Notes: generated by a model from the sequence alone, not told the origin. Counted from the stretch's first letter, positions 34,086 through 42,894 are shown. The stretch: DNA of 64,000 bases from JAJCYL01 sp040222875 (GCA_040222875.1 JAVKCG010000028.1:62001-126000); one strand, 5' to 3'. Translations and numbers: made by a program.

Positions 34086-35378
34086 ATGGATAAAGTGACC
34101 ATTTTCTGGTTTCGCAGGGATTTTAGGTTGTTTGATAATGCCGGCCTCCACTATGCATTAAAAGATGAGTTTCCAGTCCAGCCAATCTTCATTTTTGATA
34201 CTGAAATTCTTGATGAACTGGAAGATAAAAAAGATGCTAGGGTCGAATTCATTCATCAGGAAATTGACCGTTTGAACAAGGAATTGAAAGACCACGAATC
34301 CAGTATTGATGTTCGTATTGGGAAGCCCCTTGAAGTCTGGAAAGATTTGTTGGAAGATTATAATATTGGCCGGGTTTATGCAAATAAGGATTACGAACCC
34401 TACACCAGAGAGCGGGACAAAGCTATCTATGATCTGCTTGAGGAAAATGGCATCAAATTTATTGGCAAGAAAGACCAGGTGATTTTTGAAAAAAACGAAG
34501 TTTTAAAAGAAGATGGCGACCCTTATGTTGTCTATACACCATATAGCAAAGTCTGGAAAAATAATCTCTCAGATTTTTATCTGAAGTCATATCCAAGCGA
34601 GGAAATTCCAAACTGGAACAAAGTTGCTCACGAAATGCCATCTCTGAAAAAGGTCGGTTTTGAACCGGCGGGCATCGCCTTCCCAGATCGTAAAGCTGAT
34701 GACGACATCATTCAGAATTATCACAAAACCAGGAACATCCCCGGAATTGACGGAACTACAAGGTTAAGCCTGCACTTAAGATTTGGAACAATTAGCGTCC
34801 GTGAGCTCACTCGCAAAGCGATGGATTTAAATCACAAATACTTCAATGAACTGATCTGGCGAGAGTTTTACATGTCAATTCTTTGGCACTACCCACAGAT
34901 TGTGGACAATAATTTCAAAAAGAAATACGACACTGTAGAGTGGCGAAACAATGAGGAGGAATTCGAAAAATGGTGTAATGGTAAAACTGGATTTCCTATA
35001 GTTGATGCAGGTATGAGGGAACTAAATGAAACAGGTTACATGCATAATCGGGTTCGGATGATCACTGCTAGTTTCCTGACCAAAGACCTACTTATTGATT
35101 GGCGTTGGGGAGAAGCCTATTTCGCCAAAAAGCTCCTAGACTATGAATTGGCCTCCAACAATGGCGGTTGGCAGTGGGCTGCCGGAACCGGAGTAGATGC
35201 AGCACCTTACTTCCGTATTTTCAACCCCACTTCACAGCAGGAAAAATTCGATCCTAAGTTTAAATACATCAAAAAGTGGGTGCCGGAGTTTGAAACAGAT
35301 GAATATGTGAAACCAATAGTTGATCACAAAATGGCAAGGGAGAGGACGTTGGGTGTCTATAAGGAGGCCTTGAGTTGA
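34086..35378 (+). CDS. Deoxyribodipyrimidine photolyase / cryptochrome family protein
   Basis: FAD-binding light-driven DNA repair enzyme (or photoreceptor). ATG 34086 yields MDKVTIFWFRRDFRLFDNAGL, the standard N-terminus; the earlier ATG at 34068 adds six residues. The antenna domain fills residues 1-130. The FAD domain follows, with TRLSLHLRFGTISVREL, WREFYM, TGFPIVDAGMRELNETGYMHNRVRM and WRWGEAYFAKKLLDYELASNNGGWQWAAGTG. The FAD motifs fit class I photolyases or cryptochromes; repair specificity cannot be decided. The 3' end overlaps the convergent vsr gene by 22 bp. Confidence 0.9.
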   Translation: MDKVTIFWFRRDFRLFDNAGLHYALKDEFPVQPIFIFDTEILDELEDKKDARVEFIHQEIDRLNKELKDHESSIDVRIGKPLEVWKDLLEDYNIGRVYANKDYEPYTRERDKAIYDLLEENGIKFIGKKDQVIFEKNEVLKEDGDPYVVYTPYSKVWKNNLSDFYLKSYPSEEIPNWNKVAHEMPSLKKVGFEPAGIAFPDRKADDDIIQNYHKTRNIPGIDGTTRLSLHLRFGTISVRELTRKAMDLNHKYFNELIWREFYMSILWHYPQIVDNNFKKKYDTVEWRNNEEEFEKWCNGKTGFPIVDAGMRELNETGYMHNRVRMITASFLTKDLLIDWRWGEAYFAKKLLDYELASNNGGWQWAAGTGVDAAPYFRIFNPTSQQEKFDPKFKYIKKWVPEFETDEYVKPIVDHKMARERTLGVYKEALS

Positions 35379-35851
35379 GCCTGTTTCGAACTCCTCAAAT
35401 ACTCCAATACCTCCTCTACACAACCCTCCACATCATACTTTATTTCATGTTCCCAGAACCTAAATACTGTATAGCCCATTTTTTCTAACCTTTCCATATT
35501 TTCTTGATCCCGCTGCATGTTCCTTTCAATTTTTGGTATCCAAAAATCACGATTTGATTTGATTTTCTTTTTTTTCTTCTGCCATTCAAAGCCATGCCAA
35601 AACTCTCCGTCAATAAAAACCACAAATTTACGGGACTTGTTACAGACATCTGGTTTACCTGGAAGGCCTTTATAATTTACCCTAAAGCGAACCCCATGGC
35701 TGTATAAGACTTTCCTAAAGGCCATTTCGGGTTTGGTATTTTGAGCCCGGATTTTCGACATTAGTTTACTCCTAGCAGATGTTGTATAAAATCCACTTGA
35801 CTCTTTAAACCTCGGTACTTTGATCGGTTTTTTATCGTAGTGTTTAGACAT
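35357..35851 (-). CDS. vsr: Very short patch repair endonuclease (Vsr)
   Basis: Nicks 5' of T in T:G mismatches arising when 5-methylcytosine deaminates. The 164-residue sequence starts with MSKIRAQNTKPEMAFRKVLYSHGVRFRVN, has the core DVCNKSRKFVVFIDGEFWHG and ends with KMGYTVFRFWEHE, the standard Vsr blocks. Where E. coli Vsr has CFWHxHxC zinc-type residues, here the segment reads EFWHGFEW. It is paired with the adjacent cytosine methyltransferase, as usual. There are only 72 bp to the methyltransferase ATG in the divergent direction. Confidence 0.93.
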   Translation of the reverse strand: MSKHYDKKPIKVPRFKESSGFYTTSARSKLMSKIRAQNTKPEMAFRKVLYSHGVRFRVNYKGLPGKPDVCNKSRKFVVFIDGEFWHGFEWQKKKKKIKSNRDFWIPKIERNMQRDQENMERLEKMGYTVFRFWEHEIKYDVEGCVEEVLEYLRSSKQAQLKASL

Positions 35852-35923
35852 ACAAAAAAATCCGACTTATTCTAAAAAACATTTCTATATTCGTAACCAT
35901 GTATAATGTTTTGTAATCTGGTT

Positions 35924-37195
35924 ATGAAAGAGTATTATAGTTTGTCAGAGGTGGCTGACCTTTTGGGTAAAAGTAAGGAGACATTGAGAAGATGGGACAA
36001 CAGTGGCAAACTTACTGCTGTCCGAGAGCCAATGAGCAATTACCGTGTATACAGGAAGGAGCAGCTAAAAATATTTGATGAACTAGATTTCCTTTTCAAT
36101 CATCCCGACGAAAGCAATTTCATAAAGCCAGATCACAATTATAAAGTACTCGAACTTTTTGCTGGTGCTGGTGGATTGGCCGTTGGACTTGAGAAAGCTG
36201 GTCTTAAATGTACTGCTCTCAATGAAATTGACCATTGGGCTGCCGAGACACTGCGTATTAATCGTCCTCAGTGGAAAGTTATCGAAGACGATATTAAGAA
36301 TGTAAGTTTTAAATCTATTAAAAACATTGATGTGGTAACTGGGGGTTTCCCATGTCAAGCCTTTAGTTACGCAGGCAAAAAACTGGGTCTTGAAGATGCA
36401 AGAGGAACTTTGTTTTACGAGTTTGCAAGGGTTGTCGATGAAACACAGCCTTTAATTTGTGTTGGTGAGAATGTAAGAGGATTGCTAAACCATGATGGTG
36501 GCAAGACACTTGAAGGCATGAAATCCATTCTTGAGGAAATTGGCTATGTTCCAATTGACCCTCGTATCCTTAAAGCAATATTTTATAAGGTTCCTCAAAA
36601 AAGAGAGCGGCTAATATTGGTGGGTGTGCGAAAAGATATTGAAGTAGATTTCTATTATCCAAAACCGCATTCAAAGATATTTACGCTTAAGGATGCACTA
36701 AAGGCAGGTACACTTTACGATACCGATGTCCCTGAGTCTGAAGGGTCATATTACCCTAAGCGCAAAAAGGAAATTCTGGATAAAATACCACCTGGTGGTT
36801 ATTGGCGGGACTTGCCACTAAACCTTCAAAAGGAATACATGCAAAAAAGCTTTTATCTGGGAGGTGGAAAAACTGGTATGGCAAGAAGAATGCACTGGGA
36901 TGAGCCTAGTCTAACCCTCACTTGCAGTCCTGCTCAAAAACAAACTGAGAGGTGCCATCCAGATGAAACGAGGCCTTTTACAGTGAGGGAATATGCTAGG
37001 ATACAGACCTTTCCTGATGATTGGCAATTTGCGGGTTCTATTTCAAATCAGTATAAACAAATAGGTAACGCAGTTCCTGTTCACCTCGGCAAAGAAATTG
37101 GATATGCACTCATAAAATTCTTAAATGAGGTTTACAAATACTATCAACTTAAAGAGCAACAGATCGATCTTGATCAAGTACCTATTGAGTTTTAA
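35924..37195 (+). CDS. C5-cytosine DNA methyltransferase with N-terminal MerR-like HTH domain
   Basis: Type II modification enzyme. From ATG 35924 (six codons after another in-frame ATG at 35906), residues 1-50 form an excisionase/MerR-like winged helix (YYSLSEVADLLGKSKETLRRWDNSGKL). The methyltransferase follows: LELFAGAGGLAVG (motif I), GGFPCQAFS with the catalytic Cys (motif IV), GENVRGLL (VI), PQKRERLILVG (VIII) and QIGNAVP (X). A DNA-binding domain at the N-terminus suggests autoregulation of the RM genes, as known for other C5 methyltransferases with HTH extensions. The 3' end overlaps the convergent endonuclease gene by 4 bp. Target site unknown. Confidence 0.94.
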   Translation: MKEYYSLSEVADLLGKSKETLRRWDNSGKLTAVREPMSNYRVYRKEQLKIFDELDFLFNHPDESNFIKPDHNYKVLELFAGAGGLAVGLEKAGLKCTALNEIDHWAAETLRINRPQWKVIEDDIKNVSFKSIKNIDVVTGGFPCQAFSYAGKKLGLEDARGTLFYEFARVVDETQPLICVGENVRGLLNHDGGKTLEGMKSILEEIGYVPIDPRILKAIFYKVPQKRERLILVGVRKDIEVDFYYPKPHSKIFTLKDALKAGTLYDTDVPESEGSYYPKRKKEILDKIPPGGYWRDLPLNLQKEYMQKSFYLGGGKTGMARRMHWDEPSLTLTCSPAQKQTERCHPDETRPFTVREYARIQTFPDDWQFAGSISNQYKQIGNAVPVHLGKEIGYALIKFLNEVYKYYQLKEQQIDLDQVPIEF

Positions 37196-37902
37196 AGAAT
37201 TCGGGAGGACTCGATTTCATCGGCAAGGGTAGCTAGTGCTTCATTGAACACACCATTTGAAGGCATGTCGGCAATAAGATTGTTGATCTCGAAGATTATT
37301 TTCTCATAAAAATCTTCAAAACCCGTCAATCTTTCCCAGAACTCCTGACCTATCAATACAGGATATCTTTTGTCAATCTTCAAGTAATGAGCACTTAGCT
37401 GGGTACGATCTCCATAAAAAATGCCAACGACAAGATCATTATTTGATAATTCTTTGTCTCTATTAGCCCTGGCTAAGTTCGCAACTCTATCAAATTCATC
37501 TAAAATAGGCTTGACGTCTTTCGAATTAATTGTGCTTGGACCTGACTTGAGTTGACAATACTTCTCTTTGTCGTCAAGTTTATCAATATATTGTACATCC
37601 ATACCACCAATAAGAGAAGGGTTTGCAAGGCCTAAATCAATTAACATGTTTTGAAATTTAGTCCCGAATGAACCCGATATCGAAGTTCCTAAAGCTCTTG
37701 GATAAAATAATGCCTTAGCAATTCCAATGGCAGAGACACCATTTTCTTTCAATTGAGATAAATACCTGACTAAAATGGGGTTGATTTGATAATTTTTCAG
37801 CCTTGAGTGTTTCTTAAGCAGATTGTCCTGGTGCTTTTCAATAATTTCTGATTCAAAGTAATTTTTGATTTCTGAAATCAATTGTTCTTTGTTCATCTTC
37901 AT
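37192..37902 (-). CDS. Type II restriction endonuclease, PmeII-like
   Basis: A 236-residue protein convergent with the methyltransferase gene (4-bp overlap of the 3' ends). It contains QYIDKLDDKEKYCQLKSGPSTINSKDV. The D-x(n)-E/Q-x-K arrangement in KYCQLKSGP resembles a PD-(D/E)xK catalytic core. I recognise the overall sequence (NPILVRYLSQL, KALFYPRALGTSISGSFGTKFQ, YPVLIGQEFWERLTG) as the PmeII-type restriction endonuclease family from memory; this is not verified. Position beside vsr and the methyltransferase supports the assignment. Cleavage site unknown. Confidence 0.78.
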   Translation of the reverse strand: MKMNKEQLISEIKNYFESEIIEKHQDNLLKKHSRLKNYQINPILVRYLSQLKENGVSAIGIAKALFYPRALGTSISGSFGTKFQNMLIDLGLANPSLIGGMDVQYIDKLDDKEKYCQLKSGPSTINSKDVKPILDEFDRVANLARANRDKELSNNDLVVGIFYGDRTQLSAHYLKIDKRYPVLIGQEFWERLTGFEDFYEKIIFEINNLIADMPSNGVFNEALATLADEIESSRIL

Positions 37903-37996
37903 TTATTGTCGGAATGCATTCGAATATACAATTTCCATTTTTGCTTACATTAGCCTTTGGGAGTTAATGTTTGAAAATCAAAAAACCTGATCAATT

Positions 37997-39610
37997 ATGA
38001 ATTTTGCTACAATAGACATTATCGTCTTTGTTATTTATGCTGTTACCATTGTCGGTATTGGATTATGGGTTTCAAGGGATAAAGAAGGCCATGAAAAAAA
38101 TGCTGAAGATTACTTCCTGGCTGGAAAATCGCTACCCTGGTGGGCAATTGGTGCTTCGCTGATTGCTGCTAATATATCTGCAGAGCAATTCATTGGGATG
38201 TCAGGTTCTGGTTTCGCCAGCGGTCTGGCGATCGCCTCTTATGAATGGATGGCGGCAATAACACTACTCATTGTTGGAAAGTATTTCCTTCCAATTTTTA
38301 TTGAAAAGAAACTTTATACCATTCCAGAATTCATTGAAAAAAGATACAGTACTCAACTCAAAACGATCCTTGCAGTCTTTTGGATTGCTCTGTATGTCTT
38401 TGTAAACCTAAGTTCAGTTTTGTATTTAGGTGCGTTGGCTTTGGAAACCATCATGGGAGTGCCAATGGTTTATGGTGTGATGGGGTTGGCGTTGTTCGCA
38501 GCTGCTTATTCCCTTTATGGAGGCCTTTCAGCCGTGGCCTGGACCGATGTTGTTCAGGTAGTGTTCCTGGTTTTAGGTGGGTTGTTTACTACCTATTTAG
38601 CCCTGGATACTTTATCGGATGGTCAGGGCGCATTGGTTGGTTTCAATCAGGTGCTTGAAGCGGTTCCAGATCGTTTCCACATGATTCTTGATGAATCTAA
38701 TCCTGAGTATACTAACCTACCCGGAATTTGGGTGCTGATTGGTGGGCTGTGGGTTGCCAATCTTTATTACTGGGGTTTCAACCAATATATTATTCAAAGG
38801 ACATTGGCGGCCAAGTCTTTGAAGGAAGCCCAAAAGGGGATCGTCTTGGCAGCTTTTTTAAAGTTGGTTATTCCATTTATTGTGGTGATTCCTGGTATCG
38901 CAGCATTTGTAATGGTCAATGACCCTGAAATTATGGCCCGGTTGGGTGATGCTGGTCAGATGAACATACCCTCGGCTGGTCAATCAGATAAAGCTTATCC
39001 CTGGTTACTTAATTTACTACCAAGCGGATTGAAAGGCGTTGCTTTTGCAGCACTGGCCGCGGCTATCGTTTCTTCCTTGGCTTCTATGCTGAACTCTACT
39101 TCTACGATTTTCACAATGGACATCTACAAGCAGTATATAAATAAGGACGCATCGGATTCGGTGACCGTGAATGTGGGTAGAATTTCAGCAGCGGTTGCGT
39201 TGGTTATTGCTTGCATAATGGCGCCGTTATTAGGAGGGATAGATCAGGCTTTCCAATTTATTCAGGAGTACACCGGAATTGTATCACCCGGCATTCTTGC
39301 TGTCTTCATTTTAGGATTATTCTGGAAAAAAGCCACAAATGCCGGTGCAATTTGGGGAGCCATTCTCTCGGTGCCAATTGCCTTGATCTTCAAATTGTTC
39401 CCAGAAATACCATTCATGAACCAGATGGGCCTGACCTGCCTGCTGTCGATGGGAGTAATAGGTGTTGTCAGTTATCTGGACAATAAGGGCCAAGAAGATC
39501 CGAAAGGGATTTCAATCACCAAAGGTCTATTTGATACATCGCCCACATTTAATATTGGTGCTTTTACGGTATTGATAATTTGTGCGGTCATGTATGCAGT
39601 TTTCTGGTAA
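37997..39610 (+). CDS. Sodium/solute symporter (SSS family)
   Basis: A 537-residue polytopic membrane protein with about 14 transmembrane helices. The N-terminus (DIIVFVIYAVTIVGIGLWVSRDK), DYFLAGKSLPWWAIGASLIAANISAEQFIGMSG and ALAAAIVSSLASMLNSTSTIFTMDIY are the SGLT/SSS sodium-site and substrate-site segments. From these, it belongs to the sugar-type branch of Na+ symporters, but the solute cannot be read. It is a single gene, separated by 47 bp from the FkbM gene. Confidence 0.9.
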   Translation: MNFATIDIIVFVIYAVTIVGIGLWVSRDKEGHEKNAEDYFLAGKSLPWWAIGASLIAANISAEQFIGMSGSGFASGLAIASYEWMAAITLLIVGKYFLPIFIEKKLYTIPEFIEKRYSTQLKTILAVFWIALYVFVNLSSVLYLGALALETIMGVPMVYGVMGLALFAAAYSLYGGLSAVAWTDVVQVVFLVLGGLFTTYLALDTLSDGQGALVGFNQVLEAVPDRFHMILDESNPEYTNLPGIWVLIGGLWVANLYYWGFNQYIIQRTLAAKSLKEAQKGIVLAAFLKLVIPFIVVIPGIAAFVMVNDPEIMARLGDAGQMNIPSAGQSDKAYPWLLNLLPSGLKGVAFAALAAAIVSSLASMLNSTSTIFTMDIYKQYINKDASDSVTVNVGRISAAVALVIACIMAPLLGGIDQAFQFIQEYTGIVSPGILAVFILGLFWKKATNAGAIWGAILSVPIALIFKLFPEIPFMNQMGLTCLLSMGVIGVVSYLDNKGQEDPKGISITKGLFDTSPTFNIGAFTVLIICAVMYAVFW

Positions 39611-39657
39611 ATAATATCAGTGCTCAGAATCGCATGTTGTCTTGACATTTAGTAATT

Positions 39658-40449
39658 ATGGCTGGTACTTTCAAGAAGTTCATTAAAAGGAACAGCCACA
39701 ACTCTTTTTTCAAGGTTTTGGCCAGATTGGGCAAAGCTGCTAATCGGTTGTATGAGAATTATAATTACGATCTTGAAACCAACGGTGAGCTTGAGGTAAT
39801 CAGGAAATTACGTGATCACAATTGCGAAATGATTTTCGATGTCGGTGCTAATGTCGGTGAATACTCCAAGGCTGTAATGCAAGAAATTCCGAATGCCAAA
39901 ATCTTCGCCTTTGAACCTGTCAGTTCAACATTTAATCAACTGGAAGCAAACCTATCAGGAGCTTCGGTTAAGTGTTTCAATCTTGGGCTTAGCGATCATA
40001 CAGGAACTGAGACATTTTATACTGGAGCCCGATCCGGGCATTCGACTACGGTAAAATCATTCCACTCAAATCCTACTGGTTCGATTGAATGCCAGGTGAC
40101 TAAAGGAGATACTTTTATGGCAGACCAAAAGATATCAGCAATTGATTTTATGAAACTTGATGCTGAAGGGGCTGAAATGAAAATCCTGAAAGGGTTTGAA
40201 AAGGCGTTTCAATTGAAAAGAATAAAAGTGTGCCAGTTCGAATACGGGATGTTAAACATCCATACCCTTGATTTGCTGATTGATTTTTATAAGTTTTTTG
40301 AAGAGCGTGGTTACTTGGTTGGCAAGATTTATCCCAAATACGTTGACTTCAGGGACTATGAGCCAAAACATGAAGATTTTATTGGGCCTAATTATTTGGC
40401 GGTTGATAAGGATTCCAATGATCTAATTAGGATTTTAAGTGATAACTAA
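39658..40449 (+). CDS. FkbM-family methyltransferase
   Basis: SAM-dependent O-methyltransferase fold of 263 residues: MIFDVGANVGEYSKAVMQEIPNAKIFAFEPVSST (motif I and the acidic end of beta-2), LGLSDHTGTETFY, IDFMKLDAEGAEMKILKGFE and CQFEYG. Family members methylate sugars or other small or surface molecules. No polysaccharide cluster surrounds it, so the substrate is open. It is followed by the palindromes that precede the Fic gene. Confidence 0.88.
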   Translation: MAGTFKKFIKRNSHNSFFKVLARLGKAANRLYENYNYDLETNGELEVIRKLRDHNCEMIFDVGANVGEYSKAVMQEIPNAKIFAFEPVSSTFNQLEANLSGASVKCFNLGLSDHTGTETFYTGARSGHSTTVKSFHSNPTGSIECQVTKGDTFMADQKISAIDFMKLDAEGAEMKILKGFEKAFQLKRIKVCQFEYGMLNIHTLDLLIDFYKFFEERGYLVGKIYPKYVDFRDYEPKHEDFIGPNYLAVDKDSNDLIRILSDN

Positions 40450-40455
40450 ATAGAG

Positions 40456-40491
40456 TTTTTTATACATATCGCTGTTGATATGTATAAAAAA
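40456..40491. promoter_or_regulatory. Palindrome 1 upstream of fic (putative operator)
   Basis: 15-bp perfect inverted repeat: TTTTTATACATATC-arm (40456-40470) and its complement (40477-40491) around GCTGTT. It ends 39 bp before the fic start. The core half-site TATACATAT resembles that of palindrome 2 (TATACACAT). No U-run follows the right arm, so a canonical terminator for the FkbM gene is less likely than a binding site. Confidence 0.6.
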
Positions 40492-40501
40492 ATGCAAAAA
40501 G

Positions 40502-40527
40502 TATACACATTAGGGAGGATGTGTATA
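40502..40527. promoter_or_regulatory. Palindrome 2 enclosing the fic ribosome-binding site (putative operator)
   Basis: TATACACAT (40502-40510) and ATGTGTATA (40519-40527) are perfect complements. The spacer TAGGGAGG contains the strongest Shine-Dalgarno site in this part of the window. A protein bound here, or an RNA hairpin formed here, would block fic translation or transcription. A third TATACAT half-site occurs inside the gene at about 40544. Confidence 0.62.
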
Positions 40528-40530
40528 TAA

Positions 40531-41613
40531 TTGTGGAAAAATTATACATTGGAAAAACTGCCACCTCTCCAAAGTATTGAGCAAATTGAGACAAGAAAGG
40601 TCCTAAAAAAACTGACTTCAACCCATGCTGCTTTGGCAGAGCTTAAAGGTGTAGCAGGGACAATACCCAATGAACGTATCCTTATAGATACCCTGGCCTT
40701 GCAAGAAGCCAAAGACAGTTCTGAAATTGAGAATATTATTACTACCCATGATGAACTCTACCGAAGCACAATCAATTTTAAGGAGTTCCCTTCAGCTCAG
40801 GCCAAAGAAGTGCACCGCTATTCTGAAGCACTTAAGATAGGTTTTGATGATGTAAAAAACAGCGGTATTATCAGCCTAAAACTAATTCTCAAAATACAGG
40901 AGATTATTGAAGGGAATAATGCCGGGGTTCGGAAGCTGCCTGGGACCGTTCTTAAAAATGACCTTACTGGTGAAGTTGTTTATACTCCACCACAGGATTA
41001 CGATACCATACTGGATCTTCTCGGAAACTTTGAAAAAATCATCAACGATCAGTTGCATTTTGATGTTGATCCGTTGGTTAAAATGGCAATATTTCATCAT
41101 CAATTTGAAAGTATTCACCCTTTTTATGATGGCAATGGCCGAACAGGTAGAATTGTCAACATTTTATACCTGATCAAAGAGAAACTGCTAAACCTGCCAA
41201 TTTTATATCTAAGTAGATATATAATTAAGAACCGGAACCAATACTATTCACTACTTCAAGAGACCAGGCAGCAAAGTGATTGGGAAAAGTGGGTACTGTA
41301 CATATTGGACGCGGTTGAGAAAACTTCAATAGAAACAGTGGCAACAATTAAAGGAATGAAGAGCCTGATGTTGTCAGTAAAGAAAAAAATAAGATCAGAA
41401 GAGCCAAAGATCTATAGTCAGGACCTTATCAATAATTTGTTCAGGCATCCCTATACAAAAATCAGGTTGCTACAAGATGACCTACGGGTAACAAGAATCA
41501 CTGCTACCAAATATTTAGAAACCTTAACTGAGATAGGCATCCTGAATAAGATTAAGGTTGGAAGAAGCAACTACTACATTAATCATCAACTTTTCGATTT
41601 GTTGAGCACTTAA
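40531..41613 (+). CDS. fic: Fic-family AMP-transferase-like protein with C-terminal winged helix
   Basis: Fic enzymes transfer AMP (or related groups) to protein hydroxyls. The core motif HPFYDGNGRTGR (residues 196-207) is complete, with catalytic H196. The auto-inhibitory S/T-x-x-x-E-G/N motif is also present (S63, E67, N68), so activity is probably self-restrained. N-terminal Fic_N and C-terminal winged helix (about 300-360, LLQDDLRVTRITATKYLETLTEIGIL) complete the protein. The start is a TTG immediately after an in-frame stop; a good GGGAGG lies upstream within palindrome 2. The winged helix could bind the two palindromes and autoregulate (inference). Confidence 0.9.
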   Translation: MWKNYTLEKLPPLQSIEQIETRKVLKKLTSTHAALAELKGVAGTIPNERILIDTLALQEAKDSSEIENIITTHDELYRSTINFKEFPSAQAKEVHRYSEALKIGFDDVKNSGIISLKLILKIQEIIEGNNAGVRKLPGTVLKNDLTGEVVYTPPQDYDTILDLLGNFEKIINDQLHFDVDPLVKMAIFHHQFESIHPFYDGNGRTGRIVNILYLIKEKLLNLPILYLSRYIIKNRNQYYSLLQETRQQSDWEKWVLYILDAVEKTSIETVATIKGMKSLMLSVKKKIRSEEPKIYSQDLINNLFRHPYTKIRLLQDDLRVTRITATKYLETLTEIGILNKIKVGRSNYYINHQLFDLLST

Positions 41614-42086
41614 ACTGTCTTCTTATATTCCTCCAGCTTGTCAGTCATTTCATGCCTCAAATGCAAAATGAGGGGTTTAAGATTTTTGAATTGATGACCA
41701 ACCACATGAAGTTTTTTGTCTCCGTTGAAATTAAACTGGAACAACGGGTAGTCCCTGTCTTTCATTGGATACCATTTGATGTAGCATTTTTCCAAATCTG
41801 AAAGAGGATATTTTTTTTTGAAGCCCAATCTGGTAGAAGCGATGAATTGCTCCTTCGTAAGGGTAATGCGGTTTACCCTTAGCATCCCTAGTAATACTGT
41901 TAGTACAAACCCCAGTATTCCAAAGGTCAAGCCTATTATGGCTGAATCAAATGAGAATATCTTTGAAAACATGAGCCTAAAATCCCCGGCGGCCATCGTA
42001 TAAAACAGGAAGAGATACATGAAAAAAATTCCCAGAACCGGAATCTCAGCTTTTCTTAAAGGGTTTTTCTTATAAATCGTAATCAT
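41610..42086 (-). CDS. Small membrane protein of unknown function, PH-like
   Basis: A 158-residue protein with two hydrophobic segments (about residues 14-36 and 45-70), and a cytosolic half resembling a bacterial PH-like domain (ITLTKEQFIASTRLGFKKKYPLSDLEKCYIKWYP). ATG 42086 is used because the upstream in-frame start (42155) lies inside the stem of an intrinsic terminator at 42141-42172. I do not recognise a named family. It overlaps the fic stop region by 4 bp from the opposite strand. Confidence 0.7.
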   Translation of the reverse strand: MITIYKKNPLRKAEIPVLGIFFMYLFLFYTMAAGDFRLMFSKIFSFDSAIIGLTFGILGFVLTVLLGMLRVNRITLTKEQFIASTRLGFKKKYPLSDLEKCYIKWYPMKDRDYPLFQFNFNGDKKLHVVGHQFKNLKPLILHLRHEMTDKLEEYKKTV

Positions 42087-42140
42087 TGCCTCCACCAAAT
42101 TAAAGAGGCAATTCGACTTTTGATGAATTGGTTTGCATTG

Positions 42141-42172
42141 CAAAAAAGAAAGCATCCCCTTTTAAGGGATGC
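42141..42172 (-). terminator. Orphan intrinsic terminator upstream of the PH-like gene
   Basis: On the minus strand GCATCCC (42172-42166) pairs with GGGATGC (42158-42152) around a seven-base loop, then TTTCTTTTTT (42151-42142). No annotated gene lies upstream in that direction, only the divergent sigma gene, so it may end a short RNA or serve as an attenuator for the downstream gene. A nine-codon ORF precedes it on the minus strand (42239-42210). Confidence 0.75.
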
Positions 42173-42342
42173 CTTCAGAGGATTCAAAATGAGCTGAATT
42201 AAAAACGGATTATTTAAATATTAATTGTTTCAATTGCATTTTTTTACGATTTGATGCTGTTTCCCACCAGCAATCACTTTTTTTCAAACTATCCTGTAAC
42301 TTTTCGAATACCTTCTGGTAACCACACCGAATCAGGAAATAG

Positions 42343-42894
42343 TTGGAACCTAATCAGATAAGCGACGAACACTTGATGCTTCAAGTCAAAGAGGGCGACC
42401 TGGACAAACTGGTCATTCTTTTTGACAGGTATCAGCAACAAATTTTCGGATTTCTGCTCAAACTGTCATCTGATTATGACGCCAGCCAGGACCTGACCCA
42501 AAATGTTTTTATCAGAATAATGAAATCAAGGCATACATATAAGGGCGAACATCAATTCAGAACCTGGATTTATCAAATTGCCAGGAACCTATTCTACGAT
42601 CACTATAAAAAGGAGATGAAGTCAAAAGATGTTTTCATGAAAGTAGAGCGGATGGAGGACATTGATAGGGATGAAATCGAAAGCTATTCTGAAATCGAAG
42701 AGCGAGAAGAGCAGTTAAGAAAAGCGCTTGATCAATTGCCAGATGACAAAAGAGAAGTTTTGGTAATGAGCCGTTATCAAGGCATGAAATACGAACAAAT
42801 TGCTGAGGTCACAGGGTTGACGGTCAGTAATGTGAAGATTAAAGTGCATAGGGCCATTAACAGTTTACGTGAAATGTACTTTCAAACCGCATGA
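42343..42894 (+). CDS. ECF-type RNA polymerase sigma factor
   Basis: 183-residue sigma-70-family factor. It has region 2 (DRYQQQIFGFLLKLSSDYDASQDLTQNVFIRIM and FRTWIYQIARNLFYDHYKK) and region 4 (LPDDKREVLVMSRYQGMKYEQIAEVTGLTVSNVKIKVHRAINSLR). The start is a TTG (42343) after AGGAAAT; the next ATG is 12 codons later but would cut the conserved N-terminus. The stop overlaps the anti-sigma ATG (ATGA), the usual arrangement for a sigma/anti-sigma pair. Confidence 0.93.
   Translation: MEPNQISDEHLMLQVKEGDLDKLVILFDRYQQQIFGFLLKLSSDYDASQDLTQNVFIRIMKSRHTYKGEHQFRTWIYQIARNLFYDHYKKEMKSKDVFMKVERMEDIDRDEIESYSEIEEREEQLRKALDQLPDDKREVLVMSRYQGMKYEQIAEVTGLTVSNVKIKVHRAINSLREMYFQTA

Noticed and set aside
40456..40491. 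Palindrome 1 as intrinsic terminator of the FkbM gene
   Set aside because: The T-run is in the 5' arm and A residues follow the 3' arm, so there is no U-tract on the plus strand; a role as minus-strand terminator has no upstream gene to serve.
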